This document shows positions 8,064 to 16,137 of a stretch of DNA of 34,304 nt, one piece after another (the stretch's first letter is position 1; each line of letters begins with the position of its first letter). The stretch is from Jiella sonneratiae. Lineage in GTDB: Bacteria; Pseudomonadota; Alphaproteobacteria; Rhizobiales; Rhizobiaceae. A model generated the notes under the pieces. The model was not told where the DNA came from and searched no databases. It saw only the letters and a program-made list of their open reading frames with translations. The translations under genes were made by a program, and so were the position numbers. Where the stretch lies: the NCBI RefSeq assembly GCF_017353515.1, contig NZ_JAFMPY010000036.1, positions 1 to 34,304 on the forward strand. Reading direction: 5' to 3'.

Positions 8064-9041
8064 GTGGCCATCTACGTCCTCTCGGCCAAGATCGTCGCCC
8101 GATCCAAAGGCCAATCCGCCGTCGCCGCTGCCGCCTATCGCGCCGGGGCATGCCTCCACGACGACCGTGTCGACGCCACCTTCGACTACACCCGCCGGGG
8201 CGGTGTCGTCCATGCCGAGATCCTGCTTCCCAAGGGCGCCCCTGACCGCCTCGCCGATCGCCAGACTCTCTGGAACGAGGTCGAGGCCACCGAGAAGCGC
8301 AAGGACGCCCAACTCGCCCGCGAGTTGATGTTCGCTGTCCCCCATGAGCTCGAGACCCTCGAGGAGCAGCGCGCCCTCGTCGTCGCCTTCGTCACCGACC
8401 AGTTCGTCCGCCGCGGCATGATCGCCGACATCGCTCTCCACATGGGCCGCACCGGCAACGGCAAGCCCGCCATCCACGCTCATGTCATGCTGACCATGCG
8501 CGCCGTCGGCCCGGAGGGGTTCGGCAAGAAGGTCCGCGAGTGGAACGCAGCCTTCGCCACTAAAGAGGCCGAGACCTTCACTGTCGGCACCAACACGCTG
8601 GCCGACTGGCGCAAGGCCTGGGCCAAGCATGCCAACGCCTCGCTCGCCGAGGCCGGCTCCGACGCCCGTATCGACCACCGCACCCTCGCGGCCCAGCGCG
8701 AGGAGGCCATGGCTGAGGGGGATTTCGCCAAGGCCGAGGCGCTCAATCGCGAGCCGCAGCCAAAACTCGGCGCGGCCAAATGGATGGCTGCCCGCGCCGC
8801 CGATCTGCGCGATGCCGTCGCCAAGTCCAAACTGATGGAAACGATCGACGCCTGGCGCCGCTGGGTTGGCGTCCGCCATCGCAACGGCGTGCGCGAGCGT
8901 GCCCGGGCCCAGGCCGAGCAGACCAGCCCCGCCGCCACCGGTGCCGAGCTGGTCGCCCGCATCGTCCGTCACGGGCCCCGCATGGGCCTCAAACCTCTCG
9001 GGCCGGGATGGCCCGACCCCGAGCATGAGGCCGGATCATGA
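8064..9041 (+). CDS. mobA: MOBQ-type (MobA/MobL) relaxase
   Basis: The protein has 325 residues from a GTG start at 8064, chosen because the family N-terminus (AIYVLSAKIVARSKGQSAVA) begins right there and a GGGAG site precedes it. It nicks one strand at oriT and is carried into the recipient covalently attached by a Tyr. Visible motifs are the AAAAYRAGACL region (residues about 20-30) and the metal-binding HAHVMLTMRA (about 138-147). The protein stops after the relaxase domain, with no helicase or primase part, unlike TraA of Ti plasmids. Its TGA overlaps the next ATG by four bases. It heads an eight-gene transfer operon. Confidence 0.93.
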   Translation: MAIYVLSAKIVARSKGQSAVAAAAYRAGACLHDDRVDATFDYTRRGGVVHAEILLPKGAPDRLADRQTLWNEVEATEKRKDAQLARELMFAVPHELETLEEQRALVVAFVTDQFVRRGMIADIALHMGRTGNGKPAIHAHVMLTMRAVGPEGFGKKVREWNAAFATKEAETFTVGTNTLADWRKAWAKHANASLAEAGSDARIDHRTLAAQREEAMAEGDFAKAEALNREPQPKLGAAKWMAARAADLRDAVAKSKLMETIDAWRRWVGVRHRNGVRERARAQAEQTSPAATGAELVARIVRHGPRMGLKPLGPGWPDPEHEAGS

Positions 9042-9493
9042 CGATGCGAGAGGATTTCAGCTTCACGAATCGATATGCGGGCGGCAGCCCCCCGAGCTTC
9101 GAGGAGAGCGAGGCCGTCAACGACCCGAAGCATCGGAGAAGCTATGCCGCCACCGAGATGATCCGCGCGGCAAACCGGCCGGGGTCCTGGATGTTTACCT
9201 GCCGCTGGCGCGAGCGCCAGGCCGGAGGCCTGCCGCAGCGCCGGGTCAAGACGCTGCCGTATTTTCATCTGGGCGAGATCGACACCCTCGGAACTGAGCA
9301 CCTCTCCCTCATCACCACCTACAGCCTCATCCACATGGAAGGCGAAGGGCTCGATACGATTGCCGGCGAGCTCGCCCGCCAGCGCGTCGAGGCCCTGCAG
9401 GAATTCGACCCCGATCTCTGGGACAAGCCCGCCCCCGGCGCTGCCGTCATCGCCCGCATGTGGGTCGAGCCCCTCGGCAAGCTCGCCACCTGA
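9038..9493 (+). CDS. Hypothetical protein of the mobilisation operon
   Basis: The protein has 151 residues, begins MTMREDFSFTNRYAGG, and overlaps the relaxase stop by four bases, so it is translationally coupled. It has no signal peptide or membrane segment. A Trp/Arg-rich patch (SWMFTCRWRERQ) and an acidic C-terminal half (LDTIAGELARQRVEALQEFD) are the visible features. I do not recognise a family. Position right after the relaxase suggests a relaxosome accessory or a factor docking the relaxase to the coupling protein, by analogy with other operons; this is inference. Confidence 0.8.
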   Translation: MTMREDFSFTNRYAGGSPPSFEESEAVNDPKHRRSYAATEMIRAANRPGSWMFTCRWRERQAGGLPQRRVKTLPYFHLGEIDTLGTEHLSLITTYSLIHMEGEGLDTIAGELARQRVEALQEFDPDLWDKPAPGAAVIARMWVEPLGKLAT

Positions 9494-9547
9494 CGCCGCC
9501 CTAAACAACACTGTCGATCCCCGATTTTCCGCGCCGAGGACAAGCCC

Positions 9548-9868
9548 ATGGCCGACGACAAGAGCAAGGACGCCGCTGCCGAGCCCCAGGAGAAGAGCCG
9601 ACTGCGCCGGGGCCTCGAACAGGCCTTCGATGTCGCCTGGGAGCTCGGCGCCGAGGCGACCCACGACATCCGCCACAAGGTGGTCGAGGAGCCCTGGTTC
9701 GGCCGCGCCGTCACCGAGGCGCAGGAAACCAATATCTGGTCGACCCTGCCGGCGAAGCCCGACGCCGACGCAGCATCCGTCCGGAAGCCGAAACAGCCGA
9801 AGGCAGAAGCCGACAGGTCTCCCAATAGCGTGCCCGACGGGGCGCCCGATCTCGAACCCGAACTGTAG
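9548..9868 (+). CDS. Small hydrophilic hypothetical protein
   Basis: The protein has 106 residues and is strongly charged. The first 65 residues (RLRRGLEQAFDVAWELGAEA, then HDIRHKVVEEPWFGRAV) look helical. The last 40 are Pro/Asp/Glu/Lys-rich and probably disordered. There is no signal or membrane segment. The ATG follows a GAGGACAAGCCC ribosome site. It lies between the relaxase-linked gene and the membrane components, so it may be a cytosolic accessory of the transfer complex; no function can be named. Confidence 0.75.
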   Translation: MADDKSKDAAAEPQEKSRLRRGLEQAFDVAWELGAEATHDIRHKVVEEPWFGRAVTEAQETNIWSTLPAKPDADAASVRKPKQPKAEADRSPNSVPDGAPDLEPEL

Positions 9869-9883
9869 CCGGAGATTGTCGTC

Positions 9884-10528
9884 ATGCCGGCTCCGCGTCA
9901 GCATGAACGCGCATCTCCACCGCGGGCGGGGCGCTCGCCCGCCGAGCGGCCGCCGTCCCGCTCCCGCTGGCGCGGTCTGGCGGGAACCGCGCTCGTTCTC
10001 GGCTGCATCGCCCTCGGCGCGGCTTTCGCCGGCGCCACGCCCGACAAGCTTCTCGCCGCGCTTCAGACCGGTCTCGGCCTTGCCGGCGGCGATCCGGGTC
10101 TCAGCGCTCAGGCGGCACAGGCCAGGACGGACGCCTTTGACGCCGCCCGGCCTTTCGCCCTTGCCCCGCTGTCGGCCGCCGAAGCGGCTGCCGCCCTGCC
10201 ATACCTCGGCCTGTCCGCCGGAGCGGCCGCGGCTCTCAAGACCGATCTCGACAAGGGCGCCGTGCGCCTCGTCGCTCTGACCCTCTGGGACGATCAGGAG
10301 GAAGACGGCGATGTCGTGCGCGTCGAAACCGCCGGCTACGGCCGCGATATTCCCCTCGCCGCCGCCCCGACGCGCATCGTCCTGCCGGTCGACGGCGACA
10401 ATTCCATCAGGGTCAGGGGCACGGCGGATGGCGGCGGCGGCATCACCATGGCGATCGCGGTGAACGGCAAGGCCGTGCCGCTGCCGCCGCTCGCCGTCGG
10501 CGAAACCGTCTCGCTTCCCATTGGCTGA
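9884..10528 (+). CDS. Bitopic membrane protein of the mobilisation operon
   Basis: The protein has 214 residues. An Arg/Pro-rich cytosolic tail of about 30 residues is followed by one hydrophobic segment (LAGTALVLGCIALGAAFAGA, about 31-50), with the rest predicted outside the membrane. The outer part has an Ala-rich helical section, then a beta-rich end (ETAGYGRDIPLAAAPTRIVL, then IRVRGTADGGGGITMAIAVN) that could form a sandwich. It is not a recognised VirB component. Spacing to the next gene is two bases, so the two membrane proteins are probably made together. Confidence 0.8.
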   Translation: MPAPRQHERASPPRAGRSPAERPPSRSRWRGLAGTALVLGCIALGAAFAGATPDKLLAALQTGLGLAGGDPGLSAQAAQARTDAFDAARPFALAPLSAAEAAAALPYLGLSAGAAAALKTDLDKGAVRLVALTLWDDQEEDGDVVRVETAGYGRDIPLAAAPTRIVLPVDGDNSIRVRGTADGGGGITMAIAVNGKAVPLPPLAVGETVSLPIG

Positions 10529-10530
10529 CC

Positions 10531-11727
10531 ATGCCGGATTTCCTGCCCTCCGGCTTGATCGCACGCGCCGTCCTCGGACTGCTCGCCGGCTATTTCCTGT
10601 TGCATCTTCTGACGCAGGCAAGCTGGATTTTGCTTCTCACAGCATTCCTCCTGTGGTTGATGGTGACGGGCTGCGTGGTCCATGTCGCACGTACCCCCGG
10701 ACGGGCTCCTTCCGCAAAAAGGCATTGGCTCATGGATATCCTCGACCGGCTCACCAATCGGGAAGCGCTGCGGGACGCCCTGAAGACCGCGCCGCCCTCC
10801 GGGCCGCTGTCGATCGAGATCGATGCGCCGGCGCTCGCCGACCGGCTCAAGGGCAAAGTGTTCGGCCAGGACGCGGTGTGCGAGGACGTCGCCCGGGAGA
10901 TCAAGCGCCGGGCCGCGCGCACCGGACGTTCGGTGCCGCTCGGCATCTTCTTCTTCGTCGGTCCGCCGGCGACCGGCAAGACCCACTTCGCCAAGGTGCT
11001 CGCGGCGAGCCTGCCGAGCGAATTCACGCTGCTCTTCGTCGAAATGGCCCAGCATAGCGAGCCCCATACCGCCGCCGGTCTCTTCGGCCAGGCGCCTGGC
11101 TATGTCGGCTCCGACCGCTATGGCACCCTCACCGGCGCCTTGCGCAACAACTCCCGCACCGTCGTCGTCCTCGACGAATTCGAGAAGGCGCATCGCGAGG
11201 TTCAGGAAAAATTCCTCTCTGCCTGGAACGACGGCTTCCTCACCGAGAGCTCAACGGGCGAGAAGATCGCCACGGTCAACGCCATCTTCATCGTCACCAG
11301 CAACGCCGCAGAGCGCGAGGTCGGCGAACTCGCCAAAAGCTACGCCGGCGACCGCGAAGCGCTGTCGCAGGCCTGCAAGCGGGCGCTCGCCAGCCATTTC
11401 TCGGGGCCGGTCCTGTCGCGCGTCGATCGGGTCTTTCCCTTCCTGCCGCTCGGCGAGGAGGATCTCGCCCGGCTGATCGCCGGGCAGATCGAGCGCAACG
11501 CCGCCGAATTCGAGCTGGCGATCGCCCCCGGCGGCCTCGACTTCCGCATTCTCGTCGACACCATCCGCGACGCCAGGCGCACCGATGCCGATGCCCGCGA
11601 GATCAGCCGCATCGTCAGCCGCGCGATCGACGACGAGCTGATGGCCTTCAAGGAGCGCCATCGCGGCAAGACGGCGATCCGCCTCGGCCTGACCGAAGCC
11701 GGCGCCATCGCCGTCATGCCGGCCTGA
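10531..11727 (+). CDS. Membrane-anchored AAA+ ATPase related to the ClpA/ClpB second ring
   Basis: The protein has 398 residues. Two N-terminal hydrophobic segments (about 9-28 and 31-50) anchor it. The rest is one AAA+ module of the ClpA/B type: VFGQDAVCEDVAREI entry, Walker A in FFVGPPATGKTHFAK (about 141-155), pore-loop GYVG in QAPGYVGSDRYG (about 187-198), Walker B in TVVVLDEFEKAH (about 210-221), sensor 1 in FIVTSN, and an Arg-containing SRVDRVFPFLPL. Clp proteins with a GYVG loop thread unfolded polypeptides through their pore. No ClpP-docking loop was seen and no protease is encoded nearby. In this operon a role in unfolding the relaxase for transfer, or in remodelling the transfer complex, is plausible but inferred. 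Confidence 0.92.
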   Translation: MPDFLPSGLIARAVLGLLAGYFLLHLLTQASWILLLTAFLLWLMVTGCVVHVARTPGRAPSAKRHWLMDILDRLTNREALRDALKTAPPSGPLSIEIDAPALADRLKGKVFGQDAVCEDVAREIKRRAARTGRSVPLGIFFFVGPPATGKTHFAKVLAASLPSEFTLLFVEMAQHSEPHTAAGLFGQAPGYVGSDRYGTLTGALRNNSRTVVVLDEFEKAHREVQEKFLSAWNDGFLTESSTGEKIATVNAIFIVTSNAAEREVGELAKSYAGDREALSQACKRALASHFSGPVLSRVDRVFPFLPLGEEDLARLIAGQIERNAAEFELAIAPGGLDFRILVDTIRDARRTDADAREISRIVSRAIDDELMAFKERHRGKTAIRLGLTEAGAIAVMPA

Positions 11728-11730
11728 GCC

Positions 11731-12234
11731 ATGGCGGGCGCTGCGGCCTATGGTTCGGCGGTCTTCGATCTCTGGCGGAGAAGCCGTCCGTTTCGCCGCC
11801 TGGGCGTCGGTGCCGTCGTGGCGACGATCCTCGTCTTGTTGTTTCCGCCGCGCTGGCCGCAGGCAAGCCCGTCCCTGGGACAAGCGAGCTATGTCTCGAC
11901 CACTTCGCAGCCGGGCTTGCCTCCACCCATTCCGACCGGTCCGACCGTCGGAACCGCCTCCGCCCTGCCCCGTCCTGCTCGGCTCGTCCCGCCGCTCCGG
12001 CCGTCCCTGATCGACGAGGCGACAACGTCGAACGCGAACCCCGGCATCGAGACCCGGGCCGGCGCCCAAAGACCGGCGCCGGCAGCTCTCTCGCAAGCCG
12101 AAACCCTGACGCCGGCCCGCCCGCCGCTCGGCATGCCGGGTACCCTCTCCGCGGCGCCGCGCGGCGATCCGCCGCCCGTGGCGAACGGATCGTCGATCCT
12201 TGTACCCTCTCGCCCTGCTCTTTCAGATCCGTGA
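11731..12234 (+). CDS. Proline-rich bitopic protein
   Basis: The protein has 167 residues. A short basic start is followed by one hydrophobic segment (LGVGAVVATILVLLFPP, about 24-40) and then a long Pro/Ala/Ser-rich outer part (PGLPPPIPTGPTVGTA and similar), likely extended. That layout is like the periplasm-spanning stalks of VirB10 or TonB, though no sequence match to either is claimed. It starts three bases after the AAA+ stop and ends on a TGA that overlaps the next possible start. Confidence 0.75.
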   Translation: MAGAAAYGSAVFDLWRRSRPFRRLGVGAVVATILVLLFPPRWPQASPSLGQASYVSTTSQPGLPPPIPTGPTVGTASALPRPARLVPPLRPSLIDEATTSNANPGIETRAGAQRPAPAALSQAETLTPARPPLGMPGTLSAAPRGDPPPVANGSSILVPSRPALSDP

Positions 12235-12242
12235 GGTTCTCG

Positions 12243-13007
12243 ATGCGACTGCCGCGCTGGTTCCTTGTCTCCGCCGGAGCGACGGTGGCCCTGTGGTTCT
12301 CCGCCCCGGTCTTTGCAGAGGTCGACCTGCAGACGCAGATCGACGCCCTCAGAACCGATCTCGACCGTCTCAAGACCGAGGTCGAAGCCTTGAAGGATGG
12401 CAAGAGTCCATCTTCTGGCAACACGGCGGCCGCACCCGCCATCGCCAATCCCGCCCCAGCCGCGCCGCCGCTCGAACCTGGCTGCATGCTGCAGGGATCG
12501 GTCAAATACTGCACCGGCTGGACGGTCAGCGTGTTCAATGTCGATCCACGCGGTGGTGCCGCTGCGCTCGTCGGCCGTTTCGTTCCTGAAAACGCCGCCC
12601 GCATCGGCATCGAGGATCACAAGGCCATCTTCGCAGCCAACTCGAACGATCTCGAATATCGCGGCGAAGGCTTCTTCAATGCGCGCGAGACCGGCGCCTA
12701 CAGCTTCCTTCTCGACCTGACACCCGGCTATCGCGACAAGTGCCGCGCCAGCCTGTCGTTCGCCGGCACCGATCTCGTTTCCGCCGACGATCGCAGGCCC
12801 AACGGGTCCGCCACCAGCACGCTGCAGCCAGGGCTCTACCCAATCGGCTTTCGCCTCGCCTGCTCGATCTATCCCTACAAGCGGCAGAACCGATCCGACC
12901 CGTCGACGGTCCTGTTACGGGTCCTGACCCCGAAAAGCGGCGCGCCGCGGCCGCTCCGGGCAGCAGACAGCCCCGCCGACAGCGACGTCATCCGCGAGGC
13001 GCCCTGA
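12243..13007 (+). CDS. Exported coiled-coil protein of the mobilisation operon
   Basis: The protein has 254 residues from the ATG at 12243; a GTG at 12231 would add four residues. A signal peptide is clear (WFLVSAGATVALWFSAPVFA, cleavage after VFA). Next comes a heptad-like coiled coil (LQTQIDALRTDLDRLKTEVE), a Pro/Ala linker, and a 150-residue domain with four Cys (EPGCMLQGSVKYCTGW, then RDKCRASL and RLACSIYP) that could form two disulfides in the periplasm. The beta-rich stretch with RETGAYSFLLDLTPGY resembles a carbohydrate- or ligand-binding sandwich only in a general way. The family is not recognised. It lies directly before the coupling protein. Confidence 0.82.
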   Translation: MRLPRWFLVSAGATVALWFSAPVFAEVDLQTQIDALRTDLDRLKTEVEALKDGKSPSSGNTAAAPAIANPAPAAPPLEPGCMLQGSVKYCTGWTVSVFNVDPRGGAAALVGRFVPENAARIGIEDHKAIFAANSNDLEYRGEGFFNARETGAYSFLLDLTPGYRDKCRASLSFAGTDLVSADDRRPNGSATSTLQPGLYPIGFRLACSIYPYKRQNRSDPSTVLLRVLTPKSGAPRPLRAADSPADSDVIREAP

Positions 13008-13012
13008 CCGCG

Positions 13013-14860
13013 ATGATCGGCCTCGGCCTGCAGCTCGCAAAGTTCCTCGTCTGGCTTTGGCCGCTGTGGCTCTGGCTTCTCGCCTGGAACTGGGGAGGCG
13101 AACTAGTGCTCGGGACCGTCTTCTACCGCACTGGCCAGGTGGCCGCCTCGGCTGCCCTGCTCGTCCCGGCGACGCTGCTCGCCGCACGCGGCATCGGCCC
13201 GCCCTGGATCGCGCTTCTGGCCGCGATCGGCGCCATCGCAGCGGGGTATTCCGGGCTGGCCTCGGAATGGCAACGCGTTGGCCCCTTCGCCATGGCGCCC
13301 GGCCAGAACATCGCGGCGGTCCTTCCCTATCTCGACTATCCGCTGTTGGCGGTCTCCGTCGCGGCCATCCTCGGACCCTCCCTCGTCCCGGCGCTGCGCT
13401 GGCTCGCCTATCGCCGGAGCGCGACCGCGAAGGGCACGCTCCTCGGCAGCGCCCGCTGGATGAGCCTCCGTGAGGCAAGGCAGGTGTTCCAGAATGGCGA
13501 TCTCGTCATCGGCGAAGCCTATGACGCGGTACGCGATCCAAGGGCCGGAGGCAGCGCGCCGCTGCTGCGACACCGGCCGAACGGTCATCTCCTGACCGTC
13601 GCCGGATCGGGCAGCGGCAAGACCACCAGCATTGCCATTCCGAACTGCCTCTCCTGGCCGGAAACCCTCGTCGCCCACGATCCGAAGGGCGAGCTGGCGC
13701 GGCTCTGCGGTCCGAGCCGGAGCAAACGGGGCCGCTCGGTCTTCGTCCTCGATCCGCTCGATCCGCAAACCGACAGCCTCAACGTCCTGTCCTGGCTCGA
13801 TCCGACCTCCGAACGACTGATCGACGATGCCCGCGCCATGGTCAGCTGGCTCACCGACGGCAAGCCGCCCGAGGGCGAGAACAAGATCTTCGAGGAGAAT
13901 GCCCGCGAGCTGATCATGACGCTCCTGCTGGTCGTCGTCTGCGACGATCGCTGGCCGGCAAGCGAGCGCACGCTCGAGCGGCTGCGGCGGTATTTCTATC
14001 AGGAGGATTTGCGCGGCATGCTCGCTGATCTCGCCGCGCATGGCGATCATCTGGCCTTCGGCGTGCCCGCCGCCAATGCCCGCGTCTTCCAGGGTTTTGG
14101 CGAGCGGCTCTGGGGCAGCGTGCTCGGCAGCGCCAAGGACCTCCTCAACTGCATCAGCGGCCCGCCCATGGCGCGCCTCGTCTCGGGCGGCGGCGGCAAG
14201 GTGTTGACCCGCGACGATCTCGCCGGCGGCAAGACGGATGTCTTCATCTCGATCCCCGTCAAGGACCTCGACGCCAATCCGGCGATCGCCCGGCTGCTGC
14301 TCGGTACCCTTCTCAACGCCGCCTACGAGATCGGCCAGGGCAATGCCGGCCAGAGAAATGCTGGAAAGGCCCGAACCCTCTTCCTCCTCGATGAGATGCC
14401 GCGGCTTCGCTACATGGGCCTGCTCGAGACGGCCCGCGACGTCGGCCGCGGCCATGGCCTCACCCTCTGGGCGATCGTCCAGGACCTCGGCCAGCTCGAG
14501 AAGCACTATCAGAAGGAAGGTCTCGTCAGCTGGCTGGAAAACAGCGAGGTGAAGAGCTTCTTCGGCATCGGCGAATATTCCACCGCCGAACGTCTGTCGC
14601 AGACGATCGGCGAGACGACGATCACCAGCCGGTCGCGCTCCTTCGAGCACCCGTTCGAACTTGTCTCCGGAAAGTCCGACAGCCCCACCGCCCGCGCGCT
14701 GATCACGCCGGACGAGATCATGCGCATGGCGGTCGACGCGCGCGGCCTGCCCGACGAGCAGATCGTGTTGTTACGCAATCAGGCGCCGCTGCGCTGCGGA
14801 CTCGCCAAATACTACCGGCGCAAGGAGTTCGCCGGCGAGACCGGCGACACAAAGGGGTAG
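13013..14860 (+). CDS. traG: Type IV coupling protein (VirD4/TraG family)
   Basis: The protein has 615 residues from the ATG at 13013; the open frame runs farther upstream, but only over the preceding gene. Four hydrophobic segments occupy the first 130 residues (for example FLVWLWPLWLWLLAWNW). Then come the TraG signatures: LLGSARWMSLREAR, Walker A in VAGSGSGKTTSIAIPN (about 196-211), VAHDPKGELARLCG, and Walker B in TLFLLDEMPRLRYMG (about 455-469), with FFGIGEYSTAERLS near the end. This hexameric inner-membrane ATPase links the relaxase-DNA complex to a secretion channel. It is the last gene of the transfer operon. No VirB channel genes follow, so it must work with a channel encoded elsewhere. 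Confidence 0.95.
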   Translation: MIGLGLQLAKFLVWLWPLWLWLLAWNWGGELVLGTVFYRTGQVAASAALLVPATLLAARGIGPPWIALLAAIGAIAAGYSGLASEWQRVGPFAMAPGQNIAAVLPYLDYPLLAVSVAAILGPSLVPALRWLAYRRSATAKGTLLGSARWMSLREARQVFQNGDLVIGEAYDAVRDPRAGGSAPLLRHRPNGHLLTVAGSGSGKTTSIAIPNCLSWPETLVAHDPKGELARLCGPSRSKRGRSVFVLDPLDPQTDSLNVLSWLDPTSERLIDDARAMVSWLTDGKPPEGENKIFEENARELIMTLLLVVVCDDRWPASERTLERLRRYFYQEDLRGMLADLAAHGDHLAFGVPAANARVFQGFGERLWGSVLGSAKDLLNCISGPPMARLVSGGGGKVLTRDDLAGGKTDVFISIPVKDLDANPAIARLLLGTLLNAAYEIGQGNAGQRNAGKARTLFLLDEMPRLRYMGLLETARDVGRGHGLTLWAIVQDLGQLEKHYQKEGLVSWLENSEVKSFFGIGEYSTAERLSQTIGETTITSRSRSFEHPFELVSGKSDSPTARALITPDEIMRMAVDARGLPDEQIVLLRNQAPLRCGLAKYYRRKEFAGETGDTKG

Positions 14861-14900
14861 ATCGACGCCATGATCGACGCGCCGGAACGGGAACGGCAGA

Positions 14901-15089
14901 TTAAGAAGGGCGGGTTGTCTGGACAGACACGCTTTTAGGCCTCTTGCCCGCCGTCTGCTCGTTCTGCCAAGCCCCGATCTCCTTGATGGCGATCGCCTCG
15001 AACGCCTCGCGTGTCCCTTCGCCTTCGAGAAAGGCATCAAGGTGCGTCAGCTCGTCGGTCGTGCGTGATCTGGTGGCATTGGCTTTCAT
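14901..15089 (-). CDS. Short protein downstream of the TA pair, perhaps a truncated regulator
   Basis: The protein has 62 residues from the ATG at 15089, four bases after the antitoxin stop. The first 45 residues (ELTHLDAFLEGEGTREAFEA, then IAIKEIGAWQ) resemble the N-terminal arm of a group of small XRE antitoxin-like proteins (pattern DxFLxEEG...AxKxxxAWQ), but the HTH that should follow is missing and the end is low complexity. It may therefore be a remnant. It is probably co-transcribed with the toxin and antitoxin. Confidence is modest. Confidence 0.5.
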   Translation of the reverse strand: MKANATRSRTTDELTHLDAFLEGEGTREAFEAIAIKEIGAWQNEQTAGKRPKSVSVQTTRPS

Positions 15090-15093
15090 AATG

Positions 15094-15399
15094 TCAGCGT
15101 GCCGGTGACGAAGGCTGCTCGAAATGGATGCGAAGCTTGGTCCCGGTCGCGTCGGCATACTTTCTGAGGGTACTGGTCGAGGGCATCCTGCGGCCGCTTT
15201 CGAGCCGGGCGACAGCGGCTTGAGTGGTGCCCATCTTTTCCGCCACCTGCTCTTGCGTCATCTGCGCCGTCACCCGTGCGCCGATGAGCGCCTGGGCGAT
15301 CGCAAATTCTTCCTCAAGCGCATCGTAGGCTTCGACGAATTTCGGGTCTTTAAACCACTCCTTCGCCACTTCCTCGACTGGAATATATTTGCGCGTCAT
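15094..15399 (-). CDS. higA: HigA-like antitoxin (XRE family)
   Basis: The protein has 101 residues. An HTH lies at about 43-95: ALIGARVTAQMTQEQVAEKM, then GTTQAAVARLESGRRMPSTS, then LRKYADATGTKLRI. The N-terminal arm (PVEEVAKEWFKDPKFVEAYD) fits the toxin-neutralising extension seen in this group. Its ATG overlaps the toxin TGA (ATGA). The order toxin first, antitoxin second is typical of HigBA-type pairs. It should neutralise the toxin and repress the operon, probably through the palindrome at 15762-15779. Confidence 0.9.
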   Translation of the reverse strand: MTRKYIPVEEVAKEWFKDPKFVEAYDALEEEFAIAQALIGARVTAQMTQEQVAEKMGTTQAAVARLESGRRMPSTSTLRKYADATGTKLRIHFEQPSSPAR

Positions 15400-15725
15400 A
15401 TGACCTCTTTTGCCCTTCGCAAGGCGGTTTCGATTTCGCGGCGCGGGGTTTTCTGCGTCTTCTTCGAGAACACATGCACCACCACGACGCGGCGGCCGGA
15501 CGCAGCGACATACGCAGCCCGCGCTATGCCATCTTTGCCCTTCATCCGCATTTCCCAGACCGGCCCTTCAAGGTGCTTCACATAAGGCTCGCGCATCTTA
15601 TGAAGCCCCTCGCTCTCGATCAGCCGCACAATGCGCAGAAAGCTCGCCATGATGTCCTGAGACATCGCCTCCAGGTCTGCCTGCACGCCTGCATCGAAAA
15701 ACTGAACCTGCCATTTCACCGCCAT
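15396..15725 (-). CDS. higB: HigB/RelE-type toxin (phage Gp49-like, DUF891)
   Basis: The protein has 109 residues from the ATG at 15725 (a TTG six codons upstream is less likely). The RelE-like fold is recognisable from VQFFDAGVQADLEAM at the start, LHKMREPYVKHLEGPVWEMR in the middle, the basic IARAAYVAASGRRVVVVHVF strand pair, and KKTQKTPRREIETALRRA at the end. Family members are ribosome-dependent mRNA interferases. With the overlapping antitoxin gene it forms a type II addiction module that favours plasmid retention. A TATATT box lies only a few bases before the start, so the mRNA may have a very short leader. Confidence 0.9.
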   Translation of the reverse strand: MAVKWQVQFFDAGVQADLEAMSQDIMASFLRIVRLIESEGLHKMREPYVKHLEGPVWEMRMKGKDGIARAAYVAASGRRVVVVHVFSKKTQKTPRREIETALRRAKEVI

Positions 15726-15761
15726 AATATACCATTTTTGCAATGTTTGTCGAGAAATATC

Positions 15762-15779
15762 GGTTCAACCCATTGAACC
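15762..15779. promoter_or_regulatory. Palindromic operator candidate of the higBA-like operon
   Basis: GGTTCA-N6-TGAACC is a perfect 6-base inverted repeat about 37 bases upstream of the toxin start. Position and symmetry fit an autoregulatory site for the XRE antitoxin. Confidence 0.5.
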
Positions 15780-16137
15780 CATGTCAGCTCACTTTCACCG
15801 GGGGCAGATCTGCAAAGGGCCGCACCCAGCCTGCGACACCCTCTGCGACGGTGCATCCTGGCGCATAAGACACCGCGCTCCACCCTCGCCCCTTTCCCGC
15901 TACAGCCTGCCACCGTGCTCGCTCCGGTCAAGGACGCTGCGCGCCGCCTCCCGGCGGTGCCTGCGGCATCCCTGACCTACGCTGCGCGCGATGGCTGTCC
16001 GACAGGCAGGCCGGGACGAGGGAATGGCCTTTTCGCCTCCGGCGGAAGCCGAACAAGGGAATGTCCCCGAAAAGCGGGACAAAATAAGCCCCGCTTAGAG
16101 GTTCCGGGGAGCGACGGCGAAGCCGTGAACGCGCCGC
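15780..16137. other. Spacer without a supported gene, with small hairpins
   Basis: No convincing reading frame was found. Two hairpins are visible: GTCCC-N8-GGGAC near 16062-16080 and ACGGC-GAA-GCCGT at 16114-16126. The second contains GCGAAGC, a sequence known to form unusually stable mini-hairpins in single-stranded DNA. Confidence 0.5.

Noticed and set aside
8969-10621. 550-codon minus-strand open frame across the mobilisation genes
   Set aside because: Low-complexity Arg/Gly/Ala translation opposite well-supported genes; a by-product of high G+C. The same applies to minus frames at 8013-9026 and 13103-14650.
12740-13012. Extended N-terminus of the coupling protein
   Set aside because: The upstream frame overlaps the exported coiled-coil gene and translates to Arg/Pro-rich sequence; the family N-terminus with membrane segments starts at 13013.
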